A stretch of 64,000 nt of DNA. It comes from Microbacterium karelineae (GTDB lineage: Bacteria > Actinomycetota > Actinomycetes > Actinomycetales > Microbacteriaceae). The DNA lies in NCBI RefSeq assembly GCF_009745985.1, contig NZ_WFIX01000182.1, positions 124,001 to 188,000 on the forward strand. Reading direction: 5' to 3'. Positions 39,022-47,374 of this stretch are shown piece by piece (the first letter of the stretch is position 1; each line of letters begins with the position of its first letter). The notes beneath the pieces were generated by a model that was not told the DNA's origin, made no database searches, and was given only the letters and a program-made list of their open reading frames with translations. A program made the translations under genes and the position numbers.

Positions 39022-40692
39022 TCACCTCGCGACGCGCAGAACCTCCACCGCCGCGGTGATGCCGTCGCGCGCCTTCGCGAACCCGTCCTCGCGGAGCGTG
39101 CGCATCCCGCCCGCGCGGGCCGCCTCACGCAGCTCGGGCGTCGCGGCACCCTGGACGACGAGCCCCTCCACGCGATCCGTCGACTCCATCATCTCGTGCA
39201 GGGCGACGCGCCCCCGGTAGCCGGTCCCGGCGCACATGCGGCATCCCGTGGGCCGCCACAGGCGCTCCGGCGTCCCGAGGCTCTCGACGGGCCACCCGAG
39301 GCGCTCGAGCTCCTCGGCGCCGGGGCTGTGCTCCGCGCGGCACCACGTGCACAGGCGCCGCGCCAGGCGCTGCGCCACGACGAGGTCGAGGGACGCCCCG
39401 AGGAGGAACGGCTCGATGCCCATCTCCCGCAGGCGGCTCGCCGCGCTCGGGGCGTCGTTCGTGTGCAGCGTCGTCAGCACGAGGTGCCCCGTGAGGGCCG
39501 CCTCGATGGCGAGCTGCGCCGTCGTCCGGTCGCGGATCTCGCCGACGAGCAGCACGTCGGGATCCGTGCGGAGGATCGCGGGCAGCGCCGCCGCGAAGGT
39601 GATGCCCGCCTTCGGGTTGATCTGCATCTGGTTGACGCCGTCGAGGCGGTACTCGACCGGATCCTCGATCGTGATGATGTTGATGTCGGGCCGGCTGATC
39701 TCCTGGAGCGCCGCGTAGAGCGTCGTCGACTTGCCCGACCCCGTCGGCCCCGTGACGAGCACGAGGCCGTGCGGGCGCGCCAGCGCGGCGCGGAGGATCC
39801 CGCCGTGACGATCGGTGAGATCGAGCGAGTCGAGGCGCCTGCCGCTCTGCTCGCTGTCGAGCACGCGGAGGACCGCCTTCTCGCCGCGGACGGTCGGCAT
39901 CGTCGCGAGCCGGATGTCGACGGGCCGGCCCTCGTGCGAGAACGAGATCCGCCCGTTCTGGGGAAGTCGGCGCTCCGCGATGTCGAGCGAGGCCATCACC
40001 TTGAGCCGGGTGATCAGCGACCGGACGGCCCCGGAGGGCATGGTCTCGACAGCGTGCAGGACGCCGTCGATGCGGAACCGCACCCGGATCTCGCCGTCGA
40101 GGGGCTCGATGTGCACATCGCTCGCGCGGCTGTCGATCGCCCGCCGTATCAGCTCGGAGACATACCGGATGACGGGCTCGTCGGCATCGGCTCGGGAGAC
40201 GTCCTCGCCGACCTGCTCGTCATCATCCGGGATACCGAGCGCGTGCTGCTCCCGGCTGTACCGATCGAGCAGCCGCCTCATGTCGTCGGCGGCGGCGACG
40301 ATCGGGCGGGGCTCGAGGCCTGTCGCGGCGCGCACATCGTCGATCGCGATGACGTCGCCGGGGTCCGCCATCGCGACGGTCACGGAGCTCGCGTCCATGC
40401 CGACCGTGACGACGCCGTGCCGTCGCGCGAGCGGCAGCGGAAGCGCCCGGATCGCGGAGGGGTCGACATCGGCCGGGTCGAGGACGTCGAGGCCCCACTG
40501 GCGCGCGACGGCCTCGGCCGCTTCGAATGCCGTGACGAAACCGCCTGCCACCAGCCGCTCGGTCGCGCCGTGGGCGGATCCCTCGTCGATCGCGCGCACC
40601 GCGCCGTCGACGCGTTCGGGCGCCCGCGTGCGCAGCAGCTCGAGCAGATCGCGCGTCGCGGGATCGTACGTCGTGGGTGCCGCCTCGCTCAT
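39022..40692 (-). CDS. pilB: PilB, pilus extension ATPase
   Basis: 556 aa. An N-terminal GspE/MshEN-like domain (about 1-150) precedes the ATPase: Walker A GPTGSGKST (315-323), Asp box TIEDPVEY, Walker B LLVGEIRD (381-388), His box HLVLTTLHT. The tetracysteine zinc motif is present at residues 448, 451, 484 and 487 (CTWC and CRMC), diagnostic of PilB/GspE. The N-terminal MshEN fold can bind cyclic di-GMP in some relatives. First gene of the pilus locus, with GAGG 5 nt before the ATG; a 101 bp gap separates it from pilT. Confidence 0.95.
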   Translation of the reverse strand: MSEAAPTTYDPATRDLLELLRTRAPERVDGAVRAIDEGSAHGATERLVAGGFVTAFEAAEAVARQWGLDVLDPADVDPSAIRALPLPLARRHGVVTVGMDASSVTVAMADPGDVIAIDDVRAATGLEPRPIVAAADDMRRLLDRYSREQHALGIPDDDEQVGEDVSRADADEPVIRYVSELIRRAIDSRASDVHIEPLDGEIRVRFRIDGVLHAVETMPSGAVRSLITRLKVMASLDIAERRLPQNGRISFSHEGRPVDIRLATMPTVRGEKAVLRVLDSEQSGRRLDSLDLTDRHGGILRAALARPHGLVLVTGPTGSGKSTTLYAALQEISRPDINIITIEDPVEYRLDGVNQMQINPKAGITFAAALPAILRTDPDVLLVGEIRDRTTAQLAIEAALTGHLVLTTLHTNDAPSAASRLREMGIEPFLLGASLDLVVAQRLARRLCTWCRAEHSPGAEELERLGWPVESLGTPERLWRPTGCRMCAGTGYRGRVALHEMMESTDRVEGLVVQGAATPELREAARAGGMRTLREDGFAKARDGITAAVEVLRVAR

Positions 40693-40718
40693 CGCCGCCT
40701 CGCTGTCCCCGATGATGC

Positions 40719-40754
40719 GAGGAGGGTTCCCGCCCCTCGGCGGAAACCCTCCTC
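40719..40754 (-). terminator. Terminator hairpin downstream of tRNA-Pro
   Basis: Arms 40719-40734 and 40739-40754 pair at 15 of 16 positions (GAGGAGGGTTCCCGCC type) with a 4 nt loop. It begins 4 bp after the tRNA CCA end and 27 bp before pilB. It likely ends the tRNA transcript and separates it from the pilus operon. Confidence 0.75.
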
Positions 40755-40757
40755 ATG

Positions 40758-40835
<78 letters not shown>

Positions 40836-40914
40836 TGGCAACCAGACAAGTCTATCGGATCCGCCGGTCACCGTCGAACCGAGCCCACCCCCGCGCGCGT
40901 CGCGCCCCCCACCC

Positions 40915-40972
40915 CTTCATTTCTGGCACATCTCCGCGGCGAAATCAGAGTAGAGATGTGCCAGAAATGAAG
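40915..40972. terminator. 20 bp stem hairpin after lldD
   Basis: Perfect 20 bp inverted repeat (arms 40915-40934 and 40953-40972) with an 18 nt loop, starting 7 bp after the lldD stop. Arms are A+T-richer than the surroundings (CTTCATTTCTGGCACATCTC). No T-run. Terminates lldD by position. Confidence 0.7.
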
Positions 40973-40979
40973 ACTTGCG

Positions 40980-42212
40980 CTAATTCCCGACCGGCACCAG
41001 GCGGGTGAGCTGCGTGACGTGGCGCGGCTCGAGCTCATCGATCGACGAGACCCCGAGCAGCGCCATCGTGCGGCGGATCTCGCTCGATAGGATCTGGATC
41101 ATCCGGTCGACGCCCTCGCGCCCTCCCGCCATGAGCCCGTAGAGGTAGGCACGGCCGACGAGCGTGAACTTCGCGCCGAGCGCCATCGACGCCACGATGT
41201 CCTGGCCGTTCATGATGCCCGTGTCGACCATGACGGTGGCGTCCTGACCGACCTCCTTCACGACCTCCGGCAGCAGGCGGAACGGGATCGGCGCGCGGTC
41301 GAGCTGGCGGCCGCCGTGGTTCGACAGGATGATCCCGTCGACGCCCAGGTCGATCAGCTTCACGGCGTCCGGCACATTCTGCACGCCCTTGACGACGATG
41401 TTGCCGGGCCACAGCTCGCGGATCGTGGCGAGGTCGTCATATCCGATCGTCGGGTCCATCGCCGAGTTGAGCAGGTCGCCGACCGTGCCGCCCGTCGACG
41501 ACAGCGACGCGAACTCGAGCTTCGGCGTCGTGAGGAAGTCGATCCACCACCACGGCCGCGGGATGGCGTTCGCGATCGTGCCGAGCGACAGCTGCGGCGG
41601 GATCGAGAAGCCGTTGCGGGCGTCGCGCATGCGGTTTCCGGCGATGGGGGTGTCGACCGTGAACTGCAGCGTGTCGAAGCCGGCCTTCGCGGCCCGCTCC
41701 ACCAGGCCGTACGAGATGTCGCGGTCGCGCATGACGTACAGCTGGAACCAGTTGCGTCCGTCGGGGTTCGCCTTCTTGACGTCCTCGATCGACGTCGTGC
41801 CGAGCGTCGAGAGCGTGAAGGGGATCCCCGCGGCCCCGGCCGCACCGGCGCCCGCCGTCTCGCCCTCCGTCTGCATGAGTCGGGTGAAGCCCGTCGGGGC
41901 GATGCCGAACGGCAGCGCCGAGGGGCCGCCGAGGATCTCGGTCGACGTGTCGACGTGCTCTGCCGGCGTGAGGATGTCGGGGTGGAACTCGATGTCCTCG
42001 AAGGCCTGGCGCGCGCGCTGGATCGACAGCTCGTCGTCGGCCGCGCCGTCGGTGTAGTCGAACGCCGCGGCGGGCGTGCGGCGCTTGGCGATGCGGCGCA
42101 GATCGTAGATCGAGAACGCCTTCTTCAGGCGCGCCTCCTTGCCGAACTCGGGCATCTTGATCTTGAGGAACTCCAGCACATCGGCCGGGTTCGGGATCTG
42201 TCGCTGAACCAT
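40980..42212 (-). CDS. lldD: FMN-dependent L-lactate dehydrogenase / alpha-hydroxy-acid oxidase family
   Basis: 410 aa (beta/alpha)8 flavoenzyme oxidising an L-2-hydroxy acid, most likely lactate to pyruvate. The active-site motif SNHGGRQLD contains the catalytic His, and the conserved FMN-binding regions ([34 protein letters not shown]) are present. Cytosolic or membrane-peripheral, feeding electrons to quinone in LldD-type enzymes. It starts 23 bp after the lldR-like regulator, in an operon under the palindromic operator at 42948. The operon context favours lactate; mandelate or glycolate cannot be excluded. Confidence 0.9.
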   Translation of the reverse strand: MVQRQIPNPADVLEFLKIKMPEFGKEARLKKAFSIYDLRRIAKRRTPAAAFDYTDGAADDELSIQRARQAFEDIEFHPDILTPAEHVDTSTEILGGPSALPFGIAPTGFTRLMQTEGETAGAGAAGAAGIPFTLSTLGTTSIEDVKKANPDGRNWFQLYVMRDRDISYGLVERAAKAGFDTLQFTVDTPIAGNRMRDARNGFSIPPQLSLGTIANAIPRPWWWIDFLTTPKLEFASLSSTGGTVGDLLNSAMDPTIGYDDLATIRELWPGNIVVKGVQNVPDAVKLIDLGVDGIILSNHGGRQLDRAPIPFRLLPEVVKEVGQDATVMVDTGIMNGQDIVASMALGAKFTLVGRAYLYGLMAGGREGVDRMIQILSSEIRRTMALLGVSSIDELEPRHVTQLTRLVPVGN

Positions 42213-42235
42213 TGGGGTCCTCTCCTATGGGTCTG

Positions 42236-42931
42236 TCAGTCGTGAGCGCGCGTGAGCGCGTAGTAGCCGCTGATATGCGCATGGATCCGCGCGCGCGCGT
42301 CGTCCGCGTCGCCCGCGGAGATCGCCGCGAGCACTCCCCTGTGCTCGGCCTGCAGCCGCGCGCGGGCCGCCTCCCAGTCGTCGATCGCGTGCGCCCCGTG
42401 CTGGACGTATGCCTCGATCGCGGCTCGCAGGCCGGTCATGATCGTGCCGAAGACCGCGTTGCCCGTCGCCTCGGCGAGCAGGCCGTGGAAGCGCGCGTCG
42501 AGCGCGAGGAAGTCGTCGCGGGTGATGTCCGGATCGTCCATGACGTCGAGCAGCGCGGATCCACCCTCGACGTCCATGGAGACCGTCGCAAGCGAGGTGA
42601 CGACCGCGTTCTCGAGCACAAGCCGGGTCTCGACGATGTCGTCGAAGTCGAACGCCTGAGCCGCGGCCTGCAGTCCCAGGACCTGGGCGACACCGGATCC
42701 GGCCGCGGTCGTGATGACGGCGCCCGCGCGGGGTCCGGAGCCCGTCGCCGTGTGCAGCACCCCCATGACCTCGAGCACGCGCAGCGCCTCGCGCACGCTC
42801 GAGCGCCCGACGCCGAGCTGCGTGGCGAGATCGCGCTCGCCGGGCAGACGGTCGCCGGGGCCGAGGGATCCATCGCGCAGGCGACGCTCGACGTGCTCGA
42901 GCACGATGCGCCACGCCTTCGTCTCGGCCAT
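42236..42931 (-). CDS. lldR: FadR/GntR-family regulator, LldR-like
   Basis: 231 aa. N-terminal winged helix (LPGERDLATQLGVGRSSVREALRVLEVMGVL) and a C-terminal FCD all-helical ligand domain with the metal-binding His-type residues (LDARFHGLLAEATGN; AEHRGVLAAISAGDADDARARIHAH). The FCD domain binds small organic acids. The start at 42931 has GAGAGGA upstream. It is the first gene before lldD and has a perfect FadR-type operator at 42948-42964, so autorepression relieved by lactate is likely. Confidence 0.85.
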   Translation of the reverse strand: MAETKAWRIVLEHVERRLRDGSLGPGDRLPGERDLATQLGVGRSSVREALRVLEVMGVLHTATGSGPRAGAVITTAAGSGVAQVLGLQAAAQAFDFDDIVETRLVLENAVVTSLATVSMDVEGGSALLDVMDDPDITRDDFLALDARFHGLLAEATGNAVFGTIMTGLRAAIEAYVQHGAHAIDDWEAARARLQAEHRGVLAAISAGDADDARARIHAHISGYYALTRAHD

Positions 42932-42947
42932 CCCGGTCCTCTCGCCT

Positions 42948-42964
42948 ATGTGGTCTGACCACAT
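42948..42964. promoter_or_regulatory. GntR/FadR-type operator of lldR-lldD
   Basis: ATGTGGTCTGACCACAT, a perfect palindrome (8-1-8), 16 bp upstream of the regulator start. It satisfies the FadR-subfamily pattern TNGTNNNACNA, known for LldR-type repressors. Strong candidate for the autoregulatory site. Confidence 0.8.
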
Positions 42965-43014
42965 TAGCGCGGGCGCCATGGATCCTCAAACGGCGCTGCG
43001 GGGTCGGAGAAATC

Positions 43015-43028
43015 CCTCCGATCGGAGG
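43015..43028. promoter_or_regulatory. Palindrome upstream of the VOC gene at 43091
   Basis: CCTCCGATCGGAGG, a perfect 14 nt palindrome. Part of it, TCCGATCG, recurs at 43044-43051. Located between the divergent lldR and VOC genes, so it could regulate either. No regulator identified. Confidence 0.35.
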
Positions 43029-43090
43029 ATCCGGGCGCATTCGTCCGATCGAAGGGATCTCCCCGACGAAAGGTCTGCTTCACTGGGTGC

Positions 43091-43480
43091 ATGCCGGGCT
43101 TCCATCACGTCGAGCTGTGGGTCGACGACATCTCCGCCGCGCGGGACTCCTGGGGTTGGCTGCTCGAGCGGCTCGGATTCCCGCTCGAGCAGGAGTGGCC
43201 CGCGGGATCCTCGTGGCAGGCGGGCGGCGCGTATCTCACCATGACGGAGTCGCCGAGCCTCGCCGATCCCGTGCACGATCGGCGCCGGGCCGGGCTCAAT
43301 CACCTCGCGTTCCGGGGCGGCACGCGAACGGAGGTCGATGCACTCGTCGCCGACGCCGCAGCACACGGATGGACGCACCTCTACGCCGACCGCTACCCGC
43401 ACGCCGGCGGCCCCGACCACTACGCGGGCTGGCTCGAGAACGCAGAGGGCTTCAAGGTCGAGATCGTCGCCGCGGCGTGA
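43091..43480 (+). CDS. VOC-family protein (glyoxalase/bleomycin resistance fold)
   Basis: 129 aa, one VOC module pair. Starts GFHHVELWVDD with the first metal His, and has NHLAFR and a C-terminal Glu (GFKVEIV) consistent with a 2-His-1-carboxylate site. Substrate unknown. Probably leaderless: TTCACT lies 6 nt before the ATG and no Shine-Dalgarno is in range. Convergent with the larger VOC gene at 43588, with a conserved hairpin element between. Confidence 0.82.
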   Translation: MPGFHHVELWVDDISAARDSWGWLLERLGFPLEQEWPAGSSWQAGGAYLTMTESPSLADPVHDRRRAGLNHLAFRGGTRTEVDALVADAAAHGWTHLYADRYPHAGGPDHYAGWLENAEGFKVEIVAAA

Positions 43481-43497
43481 CGGCCTGAGATGCACAA

Positions 43498-43578
43498 CGA
43501 CGCCAATTCTGTGCCGCGCCGGGCAGGATCCCCGGAATTCCGCGGCCCGCCCGAGCACCCACCCCAGAATTGGCGTCG
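43498..43578. repeat. Intergenic inverted-end element A1
   Basis: 14 bp perfect inverted ends (43498-43511 and 43565-43578, CGACGCCAATTCTG) around a 53 nt G+C-rich centre; 81 bp. The left flank reads CACAACGACGCCAATTCT, 18 nt identical to element A2 at 44561. Lies between two convergent VOC genes, so it may also act as a terminator. Confidence 0.75.
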
Positions 43579-43587
43579 CCCGGCAGT

Positions 43588-44277
43588 TCACCCCTCGCGG
43601 TGGTAGCCGTACAGGTCGTCCTGGGGGCCGTTGATCCGCACCTCGTCGCCGCCGTCGGGGTTCGGGAAGCGCACGGAGCGACCGAATGCCTCGTCGACGA
43701 CCGCCGCGTCGTATCCGGCGTCACGCAGGTGCTCGACGAGGCCGTCGAGGTCTGCGGCGAGGAACGACAGCCCGATGCGCGGCTCGTCGCCGTGGTGCAG
43801 CCCGACGAGGCCGCCGCCGTCTGCCTCGAGCTCGATCCAGCCGCCCCGGTCCGACGCGATCGTCGGACGCAGCCCCAGCGCCTCGAGGATCCGGCGCGGT
43901 GCCTCGACATCGGGCGCGAACCAGATCGGCTGCACGGCGAGCGCGCCGTCGCGGTTCGCCGCGGATCCGGCGCTCACCGTGATCTCGACTCCGTGCGAGA
44001 CCGTGAGCATCTCGCCGACACCCGCCATCGTGCTGCGCGAGGCCCCGAACGGCGCAAGCACCCGCTCCGCTGCGTCGAGGTCATCGACGAGCAGGTGCAG
44101 GTCGACGGATCCGGCGAGGTGCCCCGGCGTCTCGGAATGGATCGCGAGCGATCCGCGCCCGTGGAACTCACCCCACTCGGGCGCCGGCGGATATGGCGCC
44201 TCGAGCCCCAGCGCGCCCGCGGCGGCGTGCCACGCGGAGGTGTCGCGGGCGTACAGGATCTGCTGGATCGCGGTCAC
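43588..44277 (-). CDS. Two-domain VOC-family protein
   Basis: 229 aa with two VOC modules: an N-terminal one ([21 protein letters not shown] to VEITVSAGS) and a C-terminal one ([25 protein letters not shown] to DEVRINGP). The second has [22 protein letters not shown]. No reaction assigned. It starts at a GTG overlapping the stop of the small ribbon-helix-helix gene by GTGA, so the two are translated together. Confidence 0.78.
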   Translation of the reverse strand: MTAIQQILYARDTSAWHAAAGALGLEAPYPPAPEWGEFHGRGSLAIHSETPGHLAGSVDLHLLVDDLDAAERVLAPFGASRSTMAGVGEMLTVSHGVEITVSAGSAANRDGALAVQPIWFAPDVEAPRRILEALGLRPTIASDRGGWIELEADGGGLVGLHHGDEPRIGLSFLAADLDGLVEHLRDAGYDAAVVDEAFGRSVRFPNPDGGDEVRINGPQDDLYGYHREG

Positions 44278-44423
44278 GAGCCGCTCCCTTCGATCTCGGC
44301 GCGCAGCACACGCTCGACGAGGGCCGACAGGCTCGCGCCCTCGTCGATCGCCCGATGCTTGACCTCGCGCACGAGGTCGCGCGGCAGATACACGTTGAAC
44401 TGCACCTTATCGCTTGCTGCCAT
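44274..44423 (-). CDS. Ribbon-helix-helix (CopG/Arc-like) small protein
   Basis: 49 aa. [20 protein letters not shown] gives an N-terminal beta strand with alternating Val/Phe/Val/Leu and a helix; the rest ([16 protein letters not shown]) forms the second helix. This is the RHH fold of CopG-type DNA-binding proteins and some antitoxins. The ATG is 6 nt from the -10 of a near-consensus promoter, so the message is leaderless. It is coupled to the VOC gene, not to a recognisable toxin. It may regulate its own operon. Confidence 0.82.
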   Translation of the reverse strand: MAASDKVQFNVYLPRDLVREVKHRAIDEGASLSALVERVLRAEIEGSGS

Positions 44424-44429
44424 GCTAGC

Positions 44430-44458
44430 AATCTAATAGTCGACAATCGAAGTGTCAA
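44430..44458 (-). promoter_or_regulatory. Consensus leaderless promoter of the RHH-VOC operon
   Basis: Reading on the minus strand: TTGACA (44453-44458), 17 nt spacer, TAGATT (44430-44435), then GCTAGC and the ATG at 44423. The -35 is consensus and the spacing is optimal; it is the best promoter seen in the window. An inverted pair TTGCT/AGCAA spans the start codon and could be an operator. Confidence 0.8.
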
Positions 44459-44564
44459 CGTCGTGGATCTCGGACGATCGCCGACTTCACGGATCCGAGA
44501 TGCCGGTGAGTTCCGTGACGTGGGTGAACGCCCGAGAGGTGGGCCCCCGCACTCCCCGTACACA

Positions 44565-44648
44565 ACGACGCCAATTCTTCGGCCGACACAGCGCGCACCC
44601 GCGAGATCACATGGGTCCCGCGGAGTGGGGGTGAAGAATTGGCGTCGT
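44565..44648. repeat. Intergenic inverted-end element A2
   Basis: 16 bp perfect inverted ends (44565-44580 and 44633-44648, ACGACGCCAATTCTTC) around a 52 nt centre; 84 bp. Shares the 18 nt end CACAACGACGCCAATTCT with element A1 but the centre is unrelated. Lies between two divergently transcribed genes, so it is not simply a terminator. Confidence 0.75.
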
Positions 44649-44690
44649 CATGCACCAGCAGCCGCGTCGACGCCTGCCAGGATCGACCAT

Positions 44691-45116
44691 ATGCAGTCTT
44701 CTCTCACCCGTGTCGCCCCGGTCGTCGCGATCGCCGCCTGCGCGCTGCTCGCGCTGTCCGCCTGCTCCGGACAGCCGGACCCCGCGGGATCGACCGAACC
44801 CGGCCTACCCGCGGGCTACACTCCGACCGATGACGTGACCGAATCCACGCTCGTGGCGCTCGACGGCGGTGACGGCGACCTGCGCATCGTCACCTGGGGC
44901 AGCTCCTCGTGCGTCCCCATCCTCACCGAGCCGACTGTGATCGACGAGATCCCGACGTTGACGCTCAACGCACCCGACGCCGAGGCGTGCACCGACGACA
45001 TCGCCCCGACGACGCACACGATCGAGGGCATGCTGAAGGGAATCGACCCCGAGAATGTGGACATCATCGACGAGTCGAGCGGAGGGATCACCACCGTCCT
45101 GCTCGCGACCTACTGA
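44691..45116 (+). CDS. Small lipoprotein of unknown function
   Basis: 141 aa. Lipobox LLALSACSGQ (Cys 25). The mature part has GDLRIVTWGSSSCVPILTEPTVID with two conserved-looking Cys (SSCVP and EACTDD), which could form a disulfide. Resembles short actinobacterial lipoproteins without assigned role. No Shine-Dalgarno close to the ATG. Convergent with the EamA gene, 4 bp between stops. Confidence 0.72.
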   Translation: MQSSLTRVAPVVAIAACALLALSACSGQPDPAGSTEPGLPAGYTPTDDVTESTLVALDGGDGDLRIVTWGSSSCVPILTEPTVIDEIPTLTLNAPDAEACTDDIAPTTHTIEGMLKGIDPENVDIIDESSGGITTVLLATY

Positions 45117-45120
45117 GCGC

Positions 45121-45993
45121 TCACCCCGCCCGCGCGGACGCCCCCTCGGGCTCGGCGTCGAACGGCTCACGTCCGCCACCGCGCTGGGCCATCGCGCCGG
45201 CGACGATCACGAGGACGATGCCGACGACCTGCAGTGCGTTCGGCACCTGCTGCAGCACGACGAAGCCGAGCAGCAGCCCGAAGGCGGGCTCGATCGACAT
45301 GAGGGTGCCGAAGGCGGTCGCGTTCATGCGCCGCAGCGCGAGCATCTCGAACGCCCACGGGATCACCGGCAGCAGCACGGCGAGGCCGGCCGCGACGAGC
45401 AGGTGGATCGGCTCGAAGGATCCGATCGCCTGCGGCACGCCGACGACGGCGACGAGGATCGCGGCGATCGGCACCGTGAGCGACAGCGCGCCGACGCCTT
45501 CGAACCGATCGCCGACCTTCTGCATGAGCACGACGTAGGCGCCCCAGCCGATCGCAGCGACGAACGCGAGCCCGACGCCGACGAGGTCGACGGATCCGCC
45601 CCACGGCTCGTTCATGACGACGACCCCGACGAGCGCGACGGCGGGCCAGACGGCCTTCCGCAGGCTGCGGCTCGCGAGGGCGGCCACCGTGAGCGGACCG
45701 AGGAACTCGATCGCGACCGCCGTGCCGAGCGGGATCCGTTCGATCGCGGCGAGGAACGTCACGGTCTGCAGCCCCTGCGTGAAGCCGAGGCCGACGATGA
45801 TCGGGACGTCGCGGCGCCGCACCTTCCGCAGCGGCGGGCGGGCGATGAGAAGGAAGATTACGGCCCCGAACGCCAGTCGCAGCCACGCGGTGCCACCAGG
45901 GTCGATCGCGGCGATGAGGCCAATCGACAGCGATGCCCCGAGCTGCACCGAGAGCATCGCGCCGACGGCGAGCGACCAGGCAGGCGGCCTCAT
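45121..45993 (-). CDS. EamA/RhtA-type transporter
   Basis: 290 aa with ten predicted membrane helices in two EamA repeats. Features such as GLTFGAVIFLL-like helices, FLAAIERIPLGTAVAIEFLGPL and SIEPAFGLLLGFVVLQQ match RhtA-like exporters of threonine/homoserine or related metabolites. The start overlaps the stop of the XRE-cupin regulator (ATGA), so the regulator probably controls this exporter. Confidence 0.85.
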   Translation of the reverse strand: MRPPAWSLAVGAMLSVQLGASLSIGLIAAIDPGGTAWLRLAFGAVIFLLIARPPLRKVRRRDVPIIVGLGFTQGLQTVTFLAAIERIPLGTAVAIEFLGPLTVAALASRSLRKAVWPAVALVGVVVMNEPWGGSVDLVGVGLAFVAAIGWGAYVVLMQKVGDRFEGVGALSLTVPIAAILVAVVGVPQAIGSFEPIHLLVAAGLAVLLPVIPWAFEMLALRRMNATAFGTLMSIEPAFGLLLGFVVLQQVPNALQVVGIVLVIVAGAMAQRGGGREPFDAEPEGASARAG

Positions 45994-46562
45994 GCGCCGA
46001 CCCCCGGCTCGAACACCGTGAGGATGAAGCGGGCGCCCGCGTCGCTGGCATACGCATGCGGGGCGTCGCCGTCGAAGGCGAGCGCATCGCCTGCGGCGAG
46101 CGCGTGGCCCTCCCCCGCGACCTCGACGCGCATCGAGCCCGACTGCACCTGCAGCAGCTCCTTGGTGCCGGCGGCGTGCGGTTCGCTGTCGTGACGTTCG
46201 CCGGGCGCGAGGGTCCAGTCCCACAGCTCGACGACATCGGGCGGCTGCGTGCCGGCGACGAGGACCCCCTCCCCGCCGTGGTCGCCGCGCCAGAGGACGG
46301 CCCCGTCTCCGGATCGCGTGACCTTGGCGAGCGCGGCATGCGGCGGCTCGACGAGCGCCGGGAGGCCGATGCCGAGGGCGTCGCTGAGGCTCAGCAGGAT
46401 CGCGATCCCCGGGCTCGCCTCGCCCTTCTCGACGTTCACGATCATGCGCCGGCTCACGCCGGAGGCCTCGGCAAGCTGGTCGAGCGTCCAGCCGCGCGAC
46501 TGGCGGGCGGCGCGGACGCGGGATCCGATCGCCTGGGCGAGCTGGTGGGAGGCATCATCCAT
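45990..46562 (-). CDS. XRE-family regulator with cupin domain
   Basis: 190 aa. N-terminal HTH (WTLDQLAEASGVSRRMIVNVEKGEASPGI, residues about 25-53) and a C-terminal cupin (LAPGERHDSEPHAAGTKELLQV, then MRVEVAGEGHALAAGDALAFDGDAPHAY), which binds a small effector. Coupled to an EamA exporter, a recurrent pair in which the regulator senses the exported compound. Leaderless: TATTCT is 7 nt before the ATG. Confidence 0.88.
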   Translation of the reverse strand: MDDASHQLAQAIGSRVRAARQSRGWTLDQLAEASGVSRRMIVNVEKGEASPGIAILLSLSDALGIGLPALVEPPHAALAKVTRSGDGAVLWRGDHGGEGVLVAGTQPPDVVELWDWTLAPGERHDSEPHAAGTKELLQVQSGSMRVEVAGEGHALAAGDALAFDGDAPHAYASDAGARFILTVFEPGVGA

Positions 46563-46569
46563 AGAGTGC

Positions 46570-46598
46570 AGAATAGTGCACCATGCGTGCAGTATCGA
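46570..46598 (-). promoter_or_regulatory. Promoter of the XRE-EamA operon
   Basis: On the minus strand TCGATA (46593-46598), 17 nt, TATTCT (46570-46575), 7 nt to the ATG. The spacer and downstream region hold three TGCAC units (also GCACGC), possible regulator half-sites. Confidence 0.55.
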
Positions 46599-46689
46599 CT
46601 CGACCATGACGCCCGAGGCGCACACTGGCGAAACTTGATGATGCAGATTAAACTCATCCATGCTTGCATTTTCAAACGCAAGGAGAGCG

Positions 46690-47292
46690 ATGTTCATCGT
46701 GACGGCAGACCAGCGCGACAGCCAGGGCGGCGACGACCTCGTCCCCGCGGGCATCGCCACCGTGGAGCGGACGGCCGCAGACGGGCTCGCGCTTCCTCCC
46801 GAGCGCACGGCGGGCGACGAGATCCAGGCGGCGATCACCTCCGCCGACGCGGCCCTCGCGGTCGCGCTCGCACTGACCCGAGCCGAGAACTGGAGCGTCG
46901 GGCTCGGGGTCGGCGAGGCCGAGACCCCCTTGCCCCGCGAGGTGCGCGCCGCGCGCGGCCCCGCCTTCGTGCACGCCCGCGACGCCGTCGAGCGCGCCAA
47001 GAAGGCCCCCACACGGCTCGCGATCTCGGGCGACGGAGCCGAGGATGCCGAGGCGCTCGTGCGGCTGCTCGTCGAGCTGCGCGATCGCCGCACCGACGAA
47101 GGATGGGAGGTGCACGACCTGCTCGCAGAGGGCATCACCCAGCGCGAGGCCGCCGAGCGCATCGGCATCACCGAGGGCGCCGTGAGCCGGCGCGCCTCGA
47201 CCGCCGCGTTGCGCGCAGAGGAGGCCGCGATCCCCGCCCTCGCGCGCACCCTCGCCGCGCTGGATCCCGACGCGGCCGCGGCAGGATCCTGA
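46690..47292 (+). CDS. SatD-like DNA-binding protein
   Basis: 200 aa. The start FIVTADQRDSQGGDDLVP and the central region resemble the SatD family; the C-terminal part carries a helix-turn-helix (ITQREAAERIGITEGAVSRRA, about residues 155-175). AAGGAG lies 4 nt before the ATG at 46690. SatD-type genes often precede a small membrane protein, as here. The biochemical role is not known. Confidence 0.68.
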   Translation: MFIVTADQRDSQGGDDLVPAGIATVERTAADGLALPPERTAGDEIQAAITSADAALAVALALTRAENWSVGLGVGEAETPLPREVRAARGPAFVHARDAVERAKKAPTRLAISGDGAEDAEALVRLLVELRDRRTDEGWEVHDLLAEGITQREAAERIGITEGAVSRRASTAALRAEEAAIPALARTLAALDPDAAAAGS

Positions 47293-47374
47293 TCGGGCCG
47301 CGCCTCGACGCCCACGCCGGCGGACCTTCGCGCGCCCCGCCGTCCGACGCGAGCGCGCGTGACAGACTGACGCC

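Noticed and set aside
27412-40692. Type II secretion system instead of a pilus
   Set aside because: PilT with AVRSQIRE, PilM, and pilV/W/X-like genes point to a type IVa pilus; no secretin or GspC/L-type genes.
44274-44423. Antitoxin of a toxin-antitoxin pair
   Set aside because: The coupled partner is a VOC protein, not a recognisable toxin; kept only as an RHH regulator.
44565-44648. Start of a CRISPR array
   Set aside because: Ends are inverted, not direct, repeats; no regular spacer series and no cas genes.
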